A DNA stretch of 64,000 nucleotides from Pseudoxanthomonas composti (GTDB lineage Bacteria; Pseudomonadota; Gammaproteobacteria; Xanthomonadales; Xanthomonadaceae): contig NZ_SAWZ01000002.1 in the NCBI RefSeq assembly GCF_004122095.1, positions 1-64,000 of the forward strand. The letters run 5' to 3'. The position numbers and the translations under genes were made by a program. The notes beneath the pieces were generated by a model, which ran no database searches, was not told where the DNA came from, and saw only the letters and a program-made list of their open reading frames with translations. Position 1 is the stretch's first letter; each line of letters opens with the position of its first letter. Positions 8,792 through 18,148 of the stretch are shown here, piece after piece.

Positions 8792-10126
8792 ATGAGCAAG
8801 CATGCGATGTCGCGTTTCCTCTGCTGGCTGTTCCTCGGCGGTGGTGCCGCCGTCTTCCCCGCACAGGGGCAGTCAGTCGCCCCGGAAGCTTCCTCCGAGC
8901 TGGTGGTGTCCGCCGCCGCGACCATCGACGAGTACCGGATGCTGTGCGAGCGCGACCACGGAAGGCTGTGGGACCACGATCTGTGCGGCCCGGTCATGCT
9001 GGTCGAGCGCGACACGCGCACCTTGTTCGCTGACCGCGATGTGCCCGGGCAGGGTCTGCAGCGTCAGCACGGTGTGTTCGTGGGGCGCTTGCCCGAGCAG
9101 ATCGGCATCGCCAATACCGCCACCGACTGGGCCGGGCTGCGATGGACGATGCTGCAGCTGCCGCTCCCGCAGGAGCGGCAGGCCCGCGCCGAGCTACTGA
9201 TGCACGAGGCCTTCCACCGCATCCAGCCCGAGCGATTGCCACCGCCGGTGGCGCCCCTACCCGAACACCTGGACCAGTTCGATGGGCGTGTCGGACTGCG
9301 GCTGGAGTGGCGGGCGCTCGCGCAAGCGCTGCGCAGCACCGGTGCCCAGCGTCGGGCGGCGGTTGCAGATGCCCTGGCGTTTCGCACCTGGCGTCGTCAA
9401 CGCGTGGAGGGCGCCGCCGCGCGCGAGAACGCGCTGGAGCTCAACGAGGGCTTGGCCGAATACACGGGCAAGCGGCTGGGCGATGCGGGCGATCCGGCGG
9501 TGTCGGCCATCGCCACCTTGGAAGACTACGATCGCAGACGTGGCTACGTGCGCAGCTTCGCCTACGCATCCGGCCCGGCCTACGGCCTGCTGCTGGACGC
9601 GTTGGCACCGGGATGGCGACTGGGCCTGCGGCCCGACGGCGACCTAGGGACGTTGTTGCGGAGTGCCATCGAAGGGCCGTTGCCCGATGCCGCGTTGGCC
9701 GGCGAGCGCTATGGCGAGCGGGAGATCCGCAGTGAGGAGACCGCCATCGCTCAGTCGCACGATCAGCAGGCGGCCCTGTGGCGCGCACAACTGGTGGACG
9801 CCCCACGCTTGCGGCTGCCCTTGGTGCGCATGAGCATCGAGTTCGACCCGCGCACCGTGTTCGCGTTGCCACCGGATGGCACGGTCTATCCGCGCGCGGT
9901 CATCCGCGACGACTGGGGAATGCTGACCATCGAGCGCGGGGTGCTGCTCGCGGGCGACTGGAAAACAGCAACGGTCGCCGGGCCGGTCCATCGGGTCGAT
10001 GGCCGTTACCAGGGACCAGGATGGACCCTGGACCTGGCAGCGGATTGGATGCTGGACCACGATACGGTCCGTCCTCGGCGCGGGGTCGAGGCGGCCGGCG
10101 GCGGCTACACCCAGCCGGTCAGGTAG
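8792..10126 (+). CDS. secreted protein with a gluzincin-like HExxH motif
   Basis: 444 residues with an N-terminal signal peptide (hydrophobic MSRFLCWLFLGGGAAVFPAQG, cleavage near residue 26). Residues 138-142 read HEAFH, and about 77 residues later comes NEGLAEY with E219/E223, the arrangement expected for zinc metallopeptidases of the gluzincin type. No named family is recognised and activity is not proven. An alternative start at 8807 keeps the signal peptide. It is divergent from an OmpR-type two-component system with a shared 125-bp promoter region containing a perfect inverted repeat. Its 3' end overlaps the end of the convergent permease gene by 22 bp. Export to the periplasm or medium is likely. 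Confidence 0.8.
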   Translation: MSKHAMSRFLCWLFLGGGAAVFPAQGQSVAPEASSELVVSAAATIDEYRMLCERDHGRLWDHDLCGPVMLVERDTRTLFADRDVPGQGLQRQHGVFVGRLPEQIGIANTATDWAGLRWTMLQLPLPQERQARAELLMHEAFHRIQPERLPPPVAPLPEHLDQFDGRVGLRLEWRALAQALRSTGAQRRAAVADALAFRTWRRQRVEGAAARENALELNEGLAEYTGKRLGDAGDPAVSAIATLEDYDRRRGYVRSFAYASGPAYGLLLDALAPGWRLGLRPDGDLGTLLRSAIEGPLPDAALAGERYGEREIRSEETAIAQSHDQQAALWRAQLVDAPRLRLPLVRMSIEFDPRTVFALPPDGTVYPRAVIRDDWGMLTIERGVLLAGDWKTATVAGPVHRVDGRYQGPGWTLDLAADWMLDHDTVRPRRGVEAAGGGYTQPVR

Positions 10127-11508
10127 TACGCGAGGATCACCACGAACACCGCCATCGTCTTGATCAGGGTGATGGCGAAGATGTCCTTGTAGGACTGGCG
10201 GTGGGTCATGCCGGTGACCGCCAGCAGGGTGATGACCGCGCCGTTGTGCGGCAGGGTGTCCATGCCGCCGGAGGCCATCGAGGCTACCCGGTGCAGGACC
10301 TCCATGGGGATGCCGGCCGCCTGGGCGTTGGCGATGAAGCTCTCGGCCATGGCGGCCAGGGCGATGCTCATGCCGCCGGAGGCCGAACCGGTGATGCCGG
10401 CCAGTGCGGTGACCGAGACCGCCTCGTTGACCAGCGGATTGGGAATGGCGCCGAGCGCGTTGGCGACCACCAGAAAGCCGGGCAGCGCCGCGATCACCGC
10501 GCCGAAGCCGTACTCGGAGGCGGTGTTCATCGAGGCCAGCAGCGCCCCGGCGATGGCCGACTTGGTGCCCTCGGCGAAGCTGGCCACCACCGGCTTCCAG
10601 GCAAAGGCCAGCACGCAGGCGATGCCCACCAGCAGCGCGCCCTGCACGGCCCAGATCGCCGCGACCTTGGACACTTCCTGCACCACCGGCGCGGGGTTGC
10701 CGATCACTGCCGGCACGAAGCTGTGCGAGCTGCCGTACAGCGCGCCGATCCAGCGAGTGAACACGAAGTTGGAGACGCCCACCAGCAGCAGCGGCAGCAG
10801 GGCCACCAGCGGGTGCGCCAGGCGTTGTCCGCGAAAGGGCTCCGGTTCGTTGCGCAGCTCGCCGCCATCGGCATAGCCCTCGCCGTTGCGCGCGGCCACG
10901 CGGCGGCGCCATTCCAGGTATGTCATGCCGATGGCCAGGATGAACACCCCGCCCAGGGTGCCCAGCACCGGCGCGGCCCAGCCGGTGGTACCGAAGAAGG
11001 CGGTGGGAATGATGTTCTGGATCTGCGGCGTGCCGGGCAGGGCATCCATGGTGAAGGTGAAGGCCCCCAGCGCGATGGTGCCCGGGATCAGGCGCTTGGG
11101 GATGTTGCCCTGGCGGAACAGTTCGGCCGCGAACGGATACACCGCGAAGACCACCACGAACAGCGACACGCCGCCGTAGGTCAGCAGCGCGCAGACCAGC
11201 ACGATGGAGAGCATGGCGCGCTGGGCACCGACCACCTTGATGGTGGCTGACACGATGGACTTGGAGAAGCCGGACAGCTCGATCAGCTTGCCGAACACCG
11301 CGCCCAGCAGGAACACCGGGAAGTAGAGCTTGAGGAAGCCGACCATCTTGTCCATGAACAAGCCGGTGAACATCGGCGCGACCAGCGATGGATCGGTCAG
11401 CAGCACTGCCGCCAGTGCCGCGACCGGGGCGAAGAGGATGACGCTGTAGCCGCGGTAGGCCACCAGCATCAGGAAGGCCAGCGCCGCCAGCACGATCAGG
11501 AAGGACAT
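10105..11508 (-). CDS. GntP-family permease (probable 3-hydroxybutyrate/organic acid transporter)
   Basis: 467-residue inner-membrane protein with about 12 hydrophobic segments; the GntP-family look is clear from the N-terminal half (LMLVAYRGYSVILFAPVAAL, GKLIELSGFSKSI) and the C-terminal SGGMDTLPHNGAVITLL stretch. The family moves gluconate, 3-hydroxybutyrate and related organic acids with protons. ATG at 11508 begins MSFLIVLAALAFLML; the longer upstream frame is not membrane-like. It is divergent from a TonB-dependent receptor, with a 16-bp motif (11578-11593) shared with the bdhA promoter region and a GATACT -10 candidate at 11546-11551. That context makes 3-hydroxybutyrate the most attractive substrate, but this is inference. 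Confidence 0.85.
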   Translation of the reverse strand: MSFLIVLAALAFLMLVAYRGYSVILFAPVAALAAVLLTDPSLVAPMFTGLFMDKMVGFLKLYFPVFLLGAVFGKLIELSGFSKSIVSATIKVVGAQRAMLSIVLVCALLTYGGVSLFVVVFAVYPFAAELFRQGNIPKRLIPGTIALGAFTFTMDALPGTPQIQNIIPTAFFGTTGWAAPVLGTLGGVFILAIGMTYLEWRRRVAARNGEGYADGGELRNEPEPFRGQRLAHPLVALLPLLLVGVSNFVFTRWIGALYGSSHSFVPAVIGNPAPVVQEVSKVAAIWAVQGALLVGIACVLAFAWKPVVASFAEGTKSAIAGALLASMNTASEYGFGAVIAALPGFLVVANALGAIPNPLVNEAVSVTALAGITGSASGGMSIALAAMAESFIANAQAAGIPMEVLHRVASMASGGMDTLPHNGAVITLLAVTGMTHRQSYKDIFAITLIKTMAVFVVILAYYLTGWV

Positions 11509-11577
11509 TGCACGCTCCAGCCGCCGGTCGGTGGCGGTCGCCGGCAGTATCGGCAGGGCCGGCACGTGCGGCCCACT

Positions 11578-11593
11578 GTACCAAGGGACGATG
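11578..11593 (-). promoter_or_regulatory. candidate CrbR-like binding motif, copy 1
   Basis: GTACCAAGGGACGATG on the plus strand, identical at 14 of 16 positions to 19663-19678. The motif centre lies about 37 bp upstream of a GATACT element (11546-11551) for the minus-strand permease. It lies between two divergent starts (11508 and 11675). The regulator assignment is inferred. Confidence 0.55.
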
Positions 11594-11674
11594 CCGCGGC
11601 CGCGACGAAGCGCAGAGGATGCGGCATCGGCGGGGAGGGCCCGTCGCCATGTTCTTGCCCGGGGAGGGTACGAG

Positions 11675-13882
11675 ATGAAGCGCAAGCATCTGTGCGTGAC
11701 GATCGGCTGTGCGTTGCTGGCGTCGGCGGGCCAGGCCTGGTCCCAGGAGGCGGCGGCGCCCGAGGCGCGCGCCACGCAGCTGGACGCGGTGACGGTGACC
11801 GCCCGCAAGCGCGAGGAGACCCTGCAGGAGGTGCCGGTGGCGGTGACGGCCTTCACCGCCGAGTCGCTGGACAAGCTGGGCGTGGAAGACATTGGCGACC
11901 TGGATGCCCAGGTGCCCAACCTGACCGTGTACGCGGCGCGCGGTTCCAGCAGCACGCTGACCGCCTACATCCGCGGCGTCGGCCAGGCCGACCCGCTGTG
12001 GGGCGTGGACCCGGGCGTGGGCCTGTACCTGGACGATGTCTACATCGCCCGGCCGCAGGGCGCGCTGCTGGATGTGTTCGACGTCGAGCGCATCGAGGTG
12101 CTGCGCGGGCCGCAGGGCACCCTGTACGGCAAGAACACGATCGGGGGCGCCATCAAGTACGTCTCGCGCGGCTTGCGCGAGCAGACCGAAGGCTCGGCCT
12201 CGGTGACCGTGGGCAGCTACAACCGGCTCGATGCCAAGGCCGCCATCGGCGGCGCGATCGGCGGCGAAGGCAGCGGCCTGCGCGGACGGGTGGCGGTGGC
12301 CAGCCTCAACCGCGACGGCTACGGCGACAATCTTTTCAGCCGGCAGCAGGTCTCGGACAAGGAGATCAATGCCGCGCGGCTGCAGCTGGGCGCCTACTCG
12401 GGCGAGGACTTCGACGTGCAGTTCGCCCTGGACTGGATGGACGACCAGTCCGGCGTGCGTTCGGCCAAGATGCTGGCGGCCAACCCGCTCGCGCCGGGCT
12501 ACCCGCCGCTGGAGGATCGTTACGACATCCGCAGCGGCATGCCCAACGTCAACGACACCACGATGAAGGGCGGCTCGGTCACGGTGAACTGGCGCCCCAG
12601 CCAGGACTGGGCGCTGAAGTACGTGCTGGCCAAGCGCGAGTCCGACACCGAGACCAACATCGACTTCGACGAGGTGCCGCTGCCACTGGTGGACGTGCGC
12701 GCCTTCTACGACGACAGCCAGGTCAGCAACGAGCTGCAGCTCAACTACGACGCGGGCGGGCGCGTGCGGGGCGTGACCGGCGTGTACTGGTTCGACGGCG
12801 ATGCCGGCGGGCAGGTGTTGAACCACTTCTGGAATCCGCTGCTGCCCACCGCGGCCACCAATCCGCTGTTCGGCGATACCCAGGGCTATGTCAACACCAG
12901 CAGCATCGCCGTCTACGCCGACTGGACCTTCGACCTGGGCGAGCGCTTCAAGCTGGACCTCGGTGCGCGCTACACCGATGAGGACAAGCATGCGGTGGCC
13001 TTGAACCGGTTCTACACCGATGGCAGCTACACCACCTCATGGGGCACGGCGGCCAACTTCGACAAGACGGTCAACTTCAAGAACGTCTCGCCCAAGGCCT
13101 CGCTGGACTACCAGTTCACCCCGGACATCATGGGCTATCTGTCCTACAGCCGCGGCTTCAAGTCCGGCGGCTTCAATATCCGCGCCAACACCACCGCGGT
13201 GCCGCGCTCGGGCGAGCCCTTTGACGACGAGGTCGTGGACAGCTACGAGGTCGGCACCAAGATGGCCTTCATGGACCAGCGCGCCTTCCTCAACCTGGCC
13301 TACTTCTACAACCAGTACAAGGACATCCAGCTGTCGGTGTTCACCTCCTACACCTTGCCCGGTGGCGGCCAGAGTTTCTTCGGCGACTTCACCAACGCGG
13401 GCAAGGGCACGGTGCAGGGCGTGGAGGTGGAGTACCAGCTGCTGCCGACCGAGCACTGGCTGATCACCGGCAACCTGGCCTGGCTGGATGCCAGGTACGA
13501 TGAGTTCATCAGCGCCGGGGTGAACATCGCCGACAGCCAGCGCTTCACCAACGCACCGGAGTTCTCCGGCGCCTTGAACGTGGAGTGGCGCACCGACCTG
13601 GCCAATGGCGGCAACCTTTCCGCGCGCGTGGGCTACTCCTATCAGAGCGAGGTATGGCCCACCACCGACCTGAGCCCGCTGATCCGCCAGGGCGGCTACG
13701 GCCTGCTCAACGCCGGTGTGACCTGGAAGCTCGACCAGGCCTGGACGCTGGCCCTGCAGGGCACCAACCTGACCGACGAGGAATACCGGACCACCGGCTA
13801 CAACATCGCCGCCTATGGCGTGGTGACCGGGTTCTACGGGCCGCCGCGCGAGTTCTCGCTGAGCGCGCGCTACGACTTCTGA
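11675..13882 (+). CDS. TonB-dependent outer-membrane receptor
   Basis: 735 residues. Signal peptide to about residue 24, TonB-box-like DAVTVTARK, plug domain about 40-160 (PVAVTAF, VLRGPQGTLYGKNTIGGAI), then a 22-strand barrel ending in an aromatic C-terminus (SLSARYDF). ATG 11675 follows GGGGAGGGTACGAG, a strong Shine-Dalgarno. The family imports scarce substrates across the outer membrane using TonB energy; this sequence belongs to the large Xanthomonas/Caulobacter-type group with MTVTARKREE-like starts that often handle non-siderophore ligands. The divergent GntP-type permease and downstream CrbS-like kinase (78 bp further, same strand) suggest an organic acid or hydroxyacid oligomer ligand, which is inference. 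Confidence 0.93.
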   Translation: MKRKHLCVTIGCALLASAGQAWSQEAAAPEARATQLDAVTVTARKREETLQEVPVAVTAFTAESLDKLGVEDIGDLDAQVPNLTVYAARGSSSTLTAYIRGVGQADPLWGVDPGVGLYLDDVYIARPQGALLDVFDVERIEVLRGPQGTLYGKNTIGGAIKYVSRGLREQTEGSASVTVGSYNRLDAKAAIGGAIGGEGSGLRGRVAVASLNRDGYGDNLFSRQQVSDKEINAARLQLGAYSGEDFDVQFALDWMDDQSGVRSAKMLAANPLAPGYPPLEDRYDIRSGMPNVNDTTMKGGSVTVNWRPSQDWALKYVLAKRESDTETNIDFDEVPLPLVDVRAFYDDSQVSNELQLNYDAGGRVRGVTGVYWFDGDAGGQVLNHFWNPLLPTAATNPLFGDTQGYVNTSSIAVYADWTFDLGERFKLDLGARYTDEDKHAVALNRFYTDGSYTTSWGTAANFDKTVNFKNVSPKASLDYQFTPDIMGYLSYSRGFKSGGFNIRANTTAVPRSGEPFDDEVVDSYEVGTKMAFMDQRAFLNLAYFYNQYKDIQLSVFTSYTLPGGGQSFFGDFTNAGKGTVQGVEVEYQLLPTEHWLITGNLAWLDARYDEFISAGVNIADSQRFTNAPEFSGALNVEWRTDLANGGNLSARVGYSYQSEVWPTTDLSPLIRQGGYGLLNAGVTWKLDQAWTLALQGTNLTDEEYRTTGYNIAAYGVVTGFYGPPREFSLSARYDF

Positions 13883-13960
13883 CCTGATGGCGGCTCGGGT
13901 GGCCCGCGCTATGCTGGGCGCGGGAATCGGGGGAGGTGCGATGCCACAGCGGAGCGCGGC

Positions 13961-16900
13961 GTGCTGAGCCTGTGGCTGGTGGCGCTGGCGGGCCTGGTGT
14001 GGCTGGCGCTGATGTTCGGCACCGCGCTGTACGGCGAGCGGCACCCGACGCTGCTGGCCGGGCGCTGGCGGCATGTCTACGCGCTGTCCCTGGCCGTGCA
14101 CTGCACGTCCTGGACCTTCTACGGCACGGTCACTCAGGCCGCGCGCTATGGCTGGCCGCTGCCGCCGACCTTCGTCGGCGCCATCCTGTTCTACGCGCTG
14201 GCCATGGGTTTCATGGTGCGGCTGGTGCGGCTGGCGCGGGAGAGCAATGCGACCTCGCTGGCCGACCTGATCGCCACGCGCCTGGGCCGCGATGCCTGGC
14301 TGGCGGCCACGGTGACCGGGGTGGCCGCGCTGGGCCTGATCCCTTACATCGCCCTGCAGCTCAAGGCCGTGGCGATGAGCTTTGCCATGCTCACGCGTAG
14401 CGCCGACAGCCAGGGGCCGATCTGGCGCGACGGCGCGCTGTATGTGGCCCTGGCCATGGCCTTGTTCGCGATGCTGTTCGGCACCCGGCGCGCCAGCGCG
14501 ACCGAGCACAACCGCGGGCTGGTGCTGGCGATGGCGTTCGAGTCGCTGTTCAAGCTGGCGGCGATGCTGGCGCTGGGGGTGTTCGTCTGGTTCGGGCTGT
14601 CGCCGCTGGCGCAGCTGCCCGCGCCCGCGGCCCCGGCCGCCGGCGCGGGCGGCTTCATGCCGCTGGTGCTGCTGGGTGGGCTGGCGATGTTCGTGCTGCC
14701 GCACCAGTTCCATGTGGGCGTGGTGGAGTGCCGCGACGAGCGCGATGCCCGCAGCGCGCGCTGGCTGTTTCCGCTCTACCTGCTGCTGATCGCCTTGCCG
14801 ACCCTGCCGCTGGCCCACGCCGGCCGGGCGCTGCTGGGCGCGGACGTGCCCTCGGACATGTACGTGCTGGCCTTGCCCTTCTCGCAGGGGCGCGAAGGCT
14901 TGGCGCTGTTCGCCTTCCTGGGTGGGTTGAGCGCGGCGACCGGCATGGTGGTGGTCAGCACGCTGACCCTGAGCCTGATGATCGGCAACCACTGGTTCGC
15001 GCCGGGATTGCTGCGCGGGGCCTGGGCGCCGGGCAGGTCCGGCGACCGCCGCCGCGCGCTGCTGCGCCTGCGCCGCATCGGCATCGCCGCGATCATGCTG
15101 CTGGCCTGGGCCTACAGCCGCCTGCTGGCGGGCAACGAGGCCCTGGCCGACGTGGGGGCCTTGTCGTTCTCGGCGCTGGCCACGCTGGCGCCGGTGCTCG
15201 GCTTTGCGGTGTGGCGGCCGCAGACGCCGCCGCGTGCGGCGATCGTCGGCGTGCTGGCGGCCTTTTCCACCTGGGCCTGGGTGCTGCTGGTGCCGACGGT
15301 GGCGCTGGCCGCGGGCCTGGACACGGCCTGGGTGCAGCAGGGGCCGTTCGGGCAGGGCTGGCTGGCCCCGGCCGGACTGTTCGGCCTCACTGGCTGGAGC
15401 CCGCTGGGACGCGCGGTGGGCGCCAGCCTGTTCGTGGGCACGGTGTCCACCTTCCTGGCCATGGCCTGGCGCCGGGATGCGCCGCGCCGGGCCAGCCGCG
15501 CCCTGGACATCGAGTCGCTGCGCGATGCCGGCCGCCGCTTCCTGCCCGAGACCGCGGTGGCTGCGCTGCTGGCCGATGCGCCGCGCAGCGGCCCGGCGCC
15601 GGCGGCGCTGGAGGCCCAGGTCGAACGCGAGCTCTCGGCCGTGCTCGGCGCGGCCTCGGCGCGCCTGCTGCTGGACGCGGCACGGCGCCAGAGCAGCGAG
15701 CTGGAAACGGTGGCCGCCATCGTCGGCGAGGCCTCCCAGGACCTGCGCTTCAACCAGCAGGTACTGCAGGCGGCGCTGCAGAACATGAGCCAGGGCATCA
15801 GCGTGATCGATCGCCACCAGCGGCTGGTGGCCTGGAACCGGCGCTATGCCGAGCTGTTCGGTTTCCCCGAGGAGCTGCTGCAGGTGGGGCGGCCGGTGGC
15901 GGACCTGACTCGCTGGGCGCTGGCCCGGCTCTCGCCGTCGGATGGCGATACGCGCCAGCTGCCGCGTGCGGTGGATCGCCGGCTGGCCTTCATGCGCGCC
16001 GGCACCGCGCATCTGTCCGAGCGCGTCCTGCCCGATGGCAGCATCGTGGAGATCCGCGGCAATCCGATGCCGGGCGGCGGCTTCGTCGCCACCTTCACCG
16101 ACGTCACCGCGTTCCGGCATGCCGAACAAGGGCTCAAGCGTGCCAACGAAACGCTCGAGCAGCGCGTGGCCGAGCGCACCGCGCTGCTGCAGGGCGCCAA
16201 GCTGGAGGCCGAGCACGCCAACGATGCCAAGAGCCGCTTCCTGGCGGCGATCGGCCACGACCTGCTGCAGCCAGTGCACGCAGCGCAGCTGTTCGCCGAT
16301 GCGCTGGTGCAGCGCGGGCAGGACCAGCCGCAGCTGCGCGAGCCGCTGCGGCAGCTGGCGGGCGCGCTGGATGCCACCACCGATCTGCTGACCGGGCTGC
16401 TGGACATGTCGCGGCTGGAGGCGGGTGGGCTGGTGCCGGCGCCGCGCGACTTCCCGCTGGACGAGCTGCTGGCTCCGCTGGCGGCGCAGTTTGCCGCGCT
16501 GGCGCGCGAGCGCGGCCTGGCCTTGCGTTACCGGCCGACCCGGGCCTGGACCCACAGCGACCCGCAGCTGCTGCGGCGCGTGCTGCAGAACTTCCTGGCC
16601 AACGCGGTGCGCTACACGCCGCGGGGGCGCATCGTGCTGGGGGTGCGCCGTGGCAGTGATTGCCTGCGCCTGGAGGTGCACGACAGTGGTCCAGGCGTAC
16701 CGCCACAGGCGCGGACGGCGATCTTCGAGGAGTTCCGGCGCGGCGAGGACGCCCCCGGGCAGGGGCTGGGCCTGGGCCTGTCCATCGCCGATCGCATCGC
16801 GCGCCTGCTCTCCGCGCGCCTTGCCGTCGGTGGCGTGTGGGGACGCGGTGCGGTCTTCAGCGTGGAGGTGCCGGCCGTGGCGCCGGGTGAGCGGGCCAGC

Positions 16901-17338
16901 GTGCGCAGTGCGAGCGCTGCGGCGGGCCGCAGCCTGGCCGGATGCCGCGTGCTGGCGGTGGACAACGATGCGGTCGCGTTGTCGGCCCTGACCACACTGC
17001 TGGCCGGCTGGGGCTGCGATGTTGCCGCGGCCGCCGACGGCAGCGCGGCGGAGGTGGCGCTGGCCCAGGCGCCGGCGCAGTTGTGGCTGCTGGATTACCA
17101 CCTGGATGGCGGCGATACCGGCGTGGCGCTGGCCGCGCGTCTGCGGGCCCGCTACGGCGCGGCCGCCTGTCTGATCCTGTCGGCCGATGCGGGCGGTGCG
17201 GTCAGGCACGCGGCGCAGGAGGCGGACCTGCCGCTGCTGAGCAAGCCGGTGCGTCCCCTGGCGCTGAAGTCGGTGCTGGACCGCCTGCTGGCCGCGCAAG
17301 GCCCGGCCCATGCCCAGGCGGCCCAGCCTGCTGGCTAG
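13961..17338 (+). CDS. CrbS/MxtR-like hybrid sensor kinase with SSS-transporter-like membrane domain
   Basis: 1125 residues: about 13 membrane segments related to sodium:solute symporters (1-500), a short linker, a PAS domain (about 605-720, NMSQGISVIDRHQRLVAWN), coiled coil (about 720-755), HisKA with H766 (AIGHDLLQPVHAAQLFADAL), HATPase (NFLANAVRYTPRG, DSGPGVP, GLGLGLSIADR) and a receiver with D1045 (LLDYHLDGG). This is the architecture of CrbS/MxtR kinases, which control acetate and small-carboxylate use. The start is GTG at 13961; an ATG at 13941 is out of frame. It lies 78 bp after the TonB receptor and may be co-transcribed. A LuxR-type regulator that would match CrbR is at 18149-18820. 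Its ligand here may be 3-hydroxybutyrate or acetate (inference). Confidence 0.9.
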   Translation: MLSLWLVALAGLVWLALMFGTALYGERHPTLLAGRWRHVYALSLAVHCTSWTFYGTVTQAARYGWPLPPTFVGAILFYALAMGFMVRLVRLARESNATSLADLIATRLGRDAWLAATVTGVAALGLIPYIALQLKAVAMSFAMLTRSADSQGPIWRDGALYVALAMALFAMLFGTRRASATEHNRGLVLAMAFESLFKLAAMLALGVFVWFGLSPLAQLPAPAAPAAGAGGFMPLVLLGGLAMFVLPHQFHVGVVECRDERDARSARWLFPLYLLLIALPTLPLAHAGRALLGADVPSDMYVLALPFSQGREGLALFAFLGGLSAATGMVVVSTLTLSLMIGNHWFAPGLLRGAWAPGRSGDRRRALLRLRRIGIAAIMLLAWAYSRLLAGNEALADVGALSFSALATLAPVLGFAVWRPQTPPRAAIVGVLAAFSTWAWVLLVPTVALAAGLDTAWVQQGPFGQGWLAPAGLFGLTGWSPLGRAVGASLFVGTVSTFLAMAWRRDAPRRASRALDIESLRDAGRRFLPETAVAALLADAPRSGPAPAALEAQVERELSAVLGAASARLLLDAARRQSSELETVAAIVGEASQDLRFNQQVLQAALQNMSQGISVIDRHQRLVAWNRRYAELFGFPEELLQVGRPVADLTRWALARLSPSDGDTRQLPRAVDRRLAFMRAGTAHLSERVLPDGSIVEIRGNPMPGGGFVATFTDVTAFRHAEQGLKRANETLEQRVAERTALLQGAKLEAEHANDAKSRFLAAIGHDLLQPVHAAQLFADALVQRGQDQPQLREPLRQLAGALDATTDLLTGLLDMSRLEAGGLVPAPRDFPLDELLAPLAAQFAALARERGLALRYRPTRAWTHSDPQLLRRVLQNFLANAVRYTPRGRIVLGVRRGSDCLRLEVHDSGPGVPPQARTAIFEEFRRGEDAPGQGLGLGLSIADRIARLLSARLAVGGVWGRGAVFSVEVPAVAPGERASVRSASAAAGRSLAGCRVLAVDNDAVALSALTTLLAGWGCDVAAAADGSAAEVALAQAPAQLWLLDYHLDGGDTGVALAARLRARYGAAACLILSADAGGAVRHAAQEADLPLLSKPVRPLALKSVLDRLLAAQGPAHAQAAQPAG

Positions 17339-17369
17339 AATGGGCGTTTGCCTGCCTGGTCGCCGCCGC

Positions 17370-17858
17370 ATGCCCTACACCCCGATCGTCGCCACCCTCG
17401 GTTACGTCCTCTCGCCCGACCACAGCCAGGTGCTGATGATCCACCGCAACGCTCGTCCGGGGGATCACCACCTGGGCAAGTACAACGGGCTGGGCGGCAA
17501 GGTCGAGCGCGACGAGGACGTGGTGTCCGGCATGCGCCGCGAGATCATGGAAGAGGCCGGCATCAGCTGCGAGTCGATGCGCATGCGCGGCACCATCAGC
17601 TGGCCGGGCTTCGGCAAGCATGGCGAGGACTGGCTGGGCTTCGTGTTCGTGATCGATCGGTTCAGCGGCACCCCGCTGGAGCGCAATCCGGAAGGCACGC
17701 TGGAATGGGTGGCGGTGGACAGGCTGCTGGAGCTGCCGCTGTGGGAAGGCGATCGCCATTTCCTGCCGCTGGTGTTCGATGCCGATCCGCGCAGCTTCCA
17801 CGGGGTCATGCCGTACCAGGATGGGCGCATGCAGTCCTGGAGCTGGTCGCGCCTGTGA
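17370..17858 (+). CDS. Nudix hydrolase, 8-oxo-dGTP diphosphatase-like
   Basis: 162 residues with a complete Nudix box at residues 42-65 (GGKVERDEDVVSGMRREIMEEAGI pattern, written here as GGK...REIMEEAGI) and the LGKYNGLGGK approach seen in MTH1-type 8-oxo-dGTP hydrolases. Such enzymes sanitise oxidised nucleotides; substrate is not proven. ATG 17370 gives MPYTPIVATLGYV. A TAGAAT -10-like element (17336-17341) overlaps the stop of the upstream kinase gene, so it may have its own promoter. Downstream lies the tandem DnaA-box cluster. Confidence 0.88.
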   Translation: MPYTPIVATLGYVLSPDHSQVLMIHRNARPGDHHLGKYNGLGGKVERDEDVVSGMRREIMEEAGISCESMRMRGTISWPGFGKHGEDWLGFVFVIDRFSGTPLERNPEGTLEWVAVDRLLELPLWEGDRHFLPLVFDADPRSFHGVMPYQDGRMQSWSWSRL

Positions 17859-18110
17859 GACAGGGCTTGTCCACACCGGTTGTGGGCAATTGCCTGACAA
17901 CGGTGTGGATAACCCGCGCCAGCCCTTGCGTGGCAACGCTGCCGATCGATGTGGCGAAAATTTGACCAGGCGATGACGGTGGCGTTCTGCGGTTTTCCAC
18001 ACCGGGTGTGGATGATTCGCGCACAAACATGTGGATAACCGCCGGAGCGCTTTGCGCCGTGGGCGTGTCAAGCGATATGGCGAAAAAATGACCGCAAATA
18101 ATTGGCGTGA
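17859..18110. repeat. tandem duplicated 126-bp module carrying five DnaA-box-like sites
   Basis: Between the Nudix gene and the LuxR regulator two imperfect copies repeat with a constant 126-bp offset. Matching landmarks are TTGTCCACACCGG (17867) and TTTTCCACACCGG (17993), TGTGGATAACC (17904 and 18030), and CGATGTGGCG/CGATATGGCG (17947 and 18073) followed by an A/T-rich run and TGACC. Two sites (17904-17912, 18030-18038) match TTATCCACA exactly on the minus strand, 17993-18001 matches TTWTNCACA, and 17867-17875 and 18007-18015 differ by one base. No gene is visible here. Confidence 0.8.
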
Positions 18111-18148
18111 AAACGCCGGCCGAACGTGCTAAAGCGCGCCGCGCAGCG

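Noticed and set aside
9644-12991. Very long minus-strand open frame of more than 1100 codons across several genes
   Set aside because: It is antisense to the HExxH protein, permease and TonB receptor region and its translation is His/Arg/Gly-rich without any domain. Long empty frames are expected opposite high-GC genes.
13037-17371. Minus-strand open frame of more than 1400 codons opposite the CrbS-like kinase
   Set aside because: Composition is Arg/His/Gln/Ala-rich with no motifs; the plus-strand kinase is convincing in every domain.
17859-18110. Chromosomal origin oriC
   Set aside because: DnaA-like boxes cluster here, but dnaA, dnaN, rpmH and gyrB are absent, which are the normal oriC neighbours in this group. 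I keep it as a DnaA-box cluster only.
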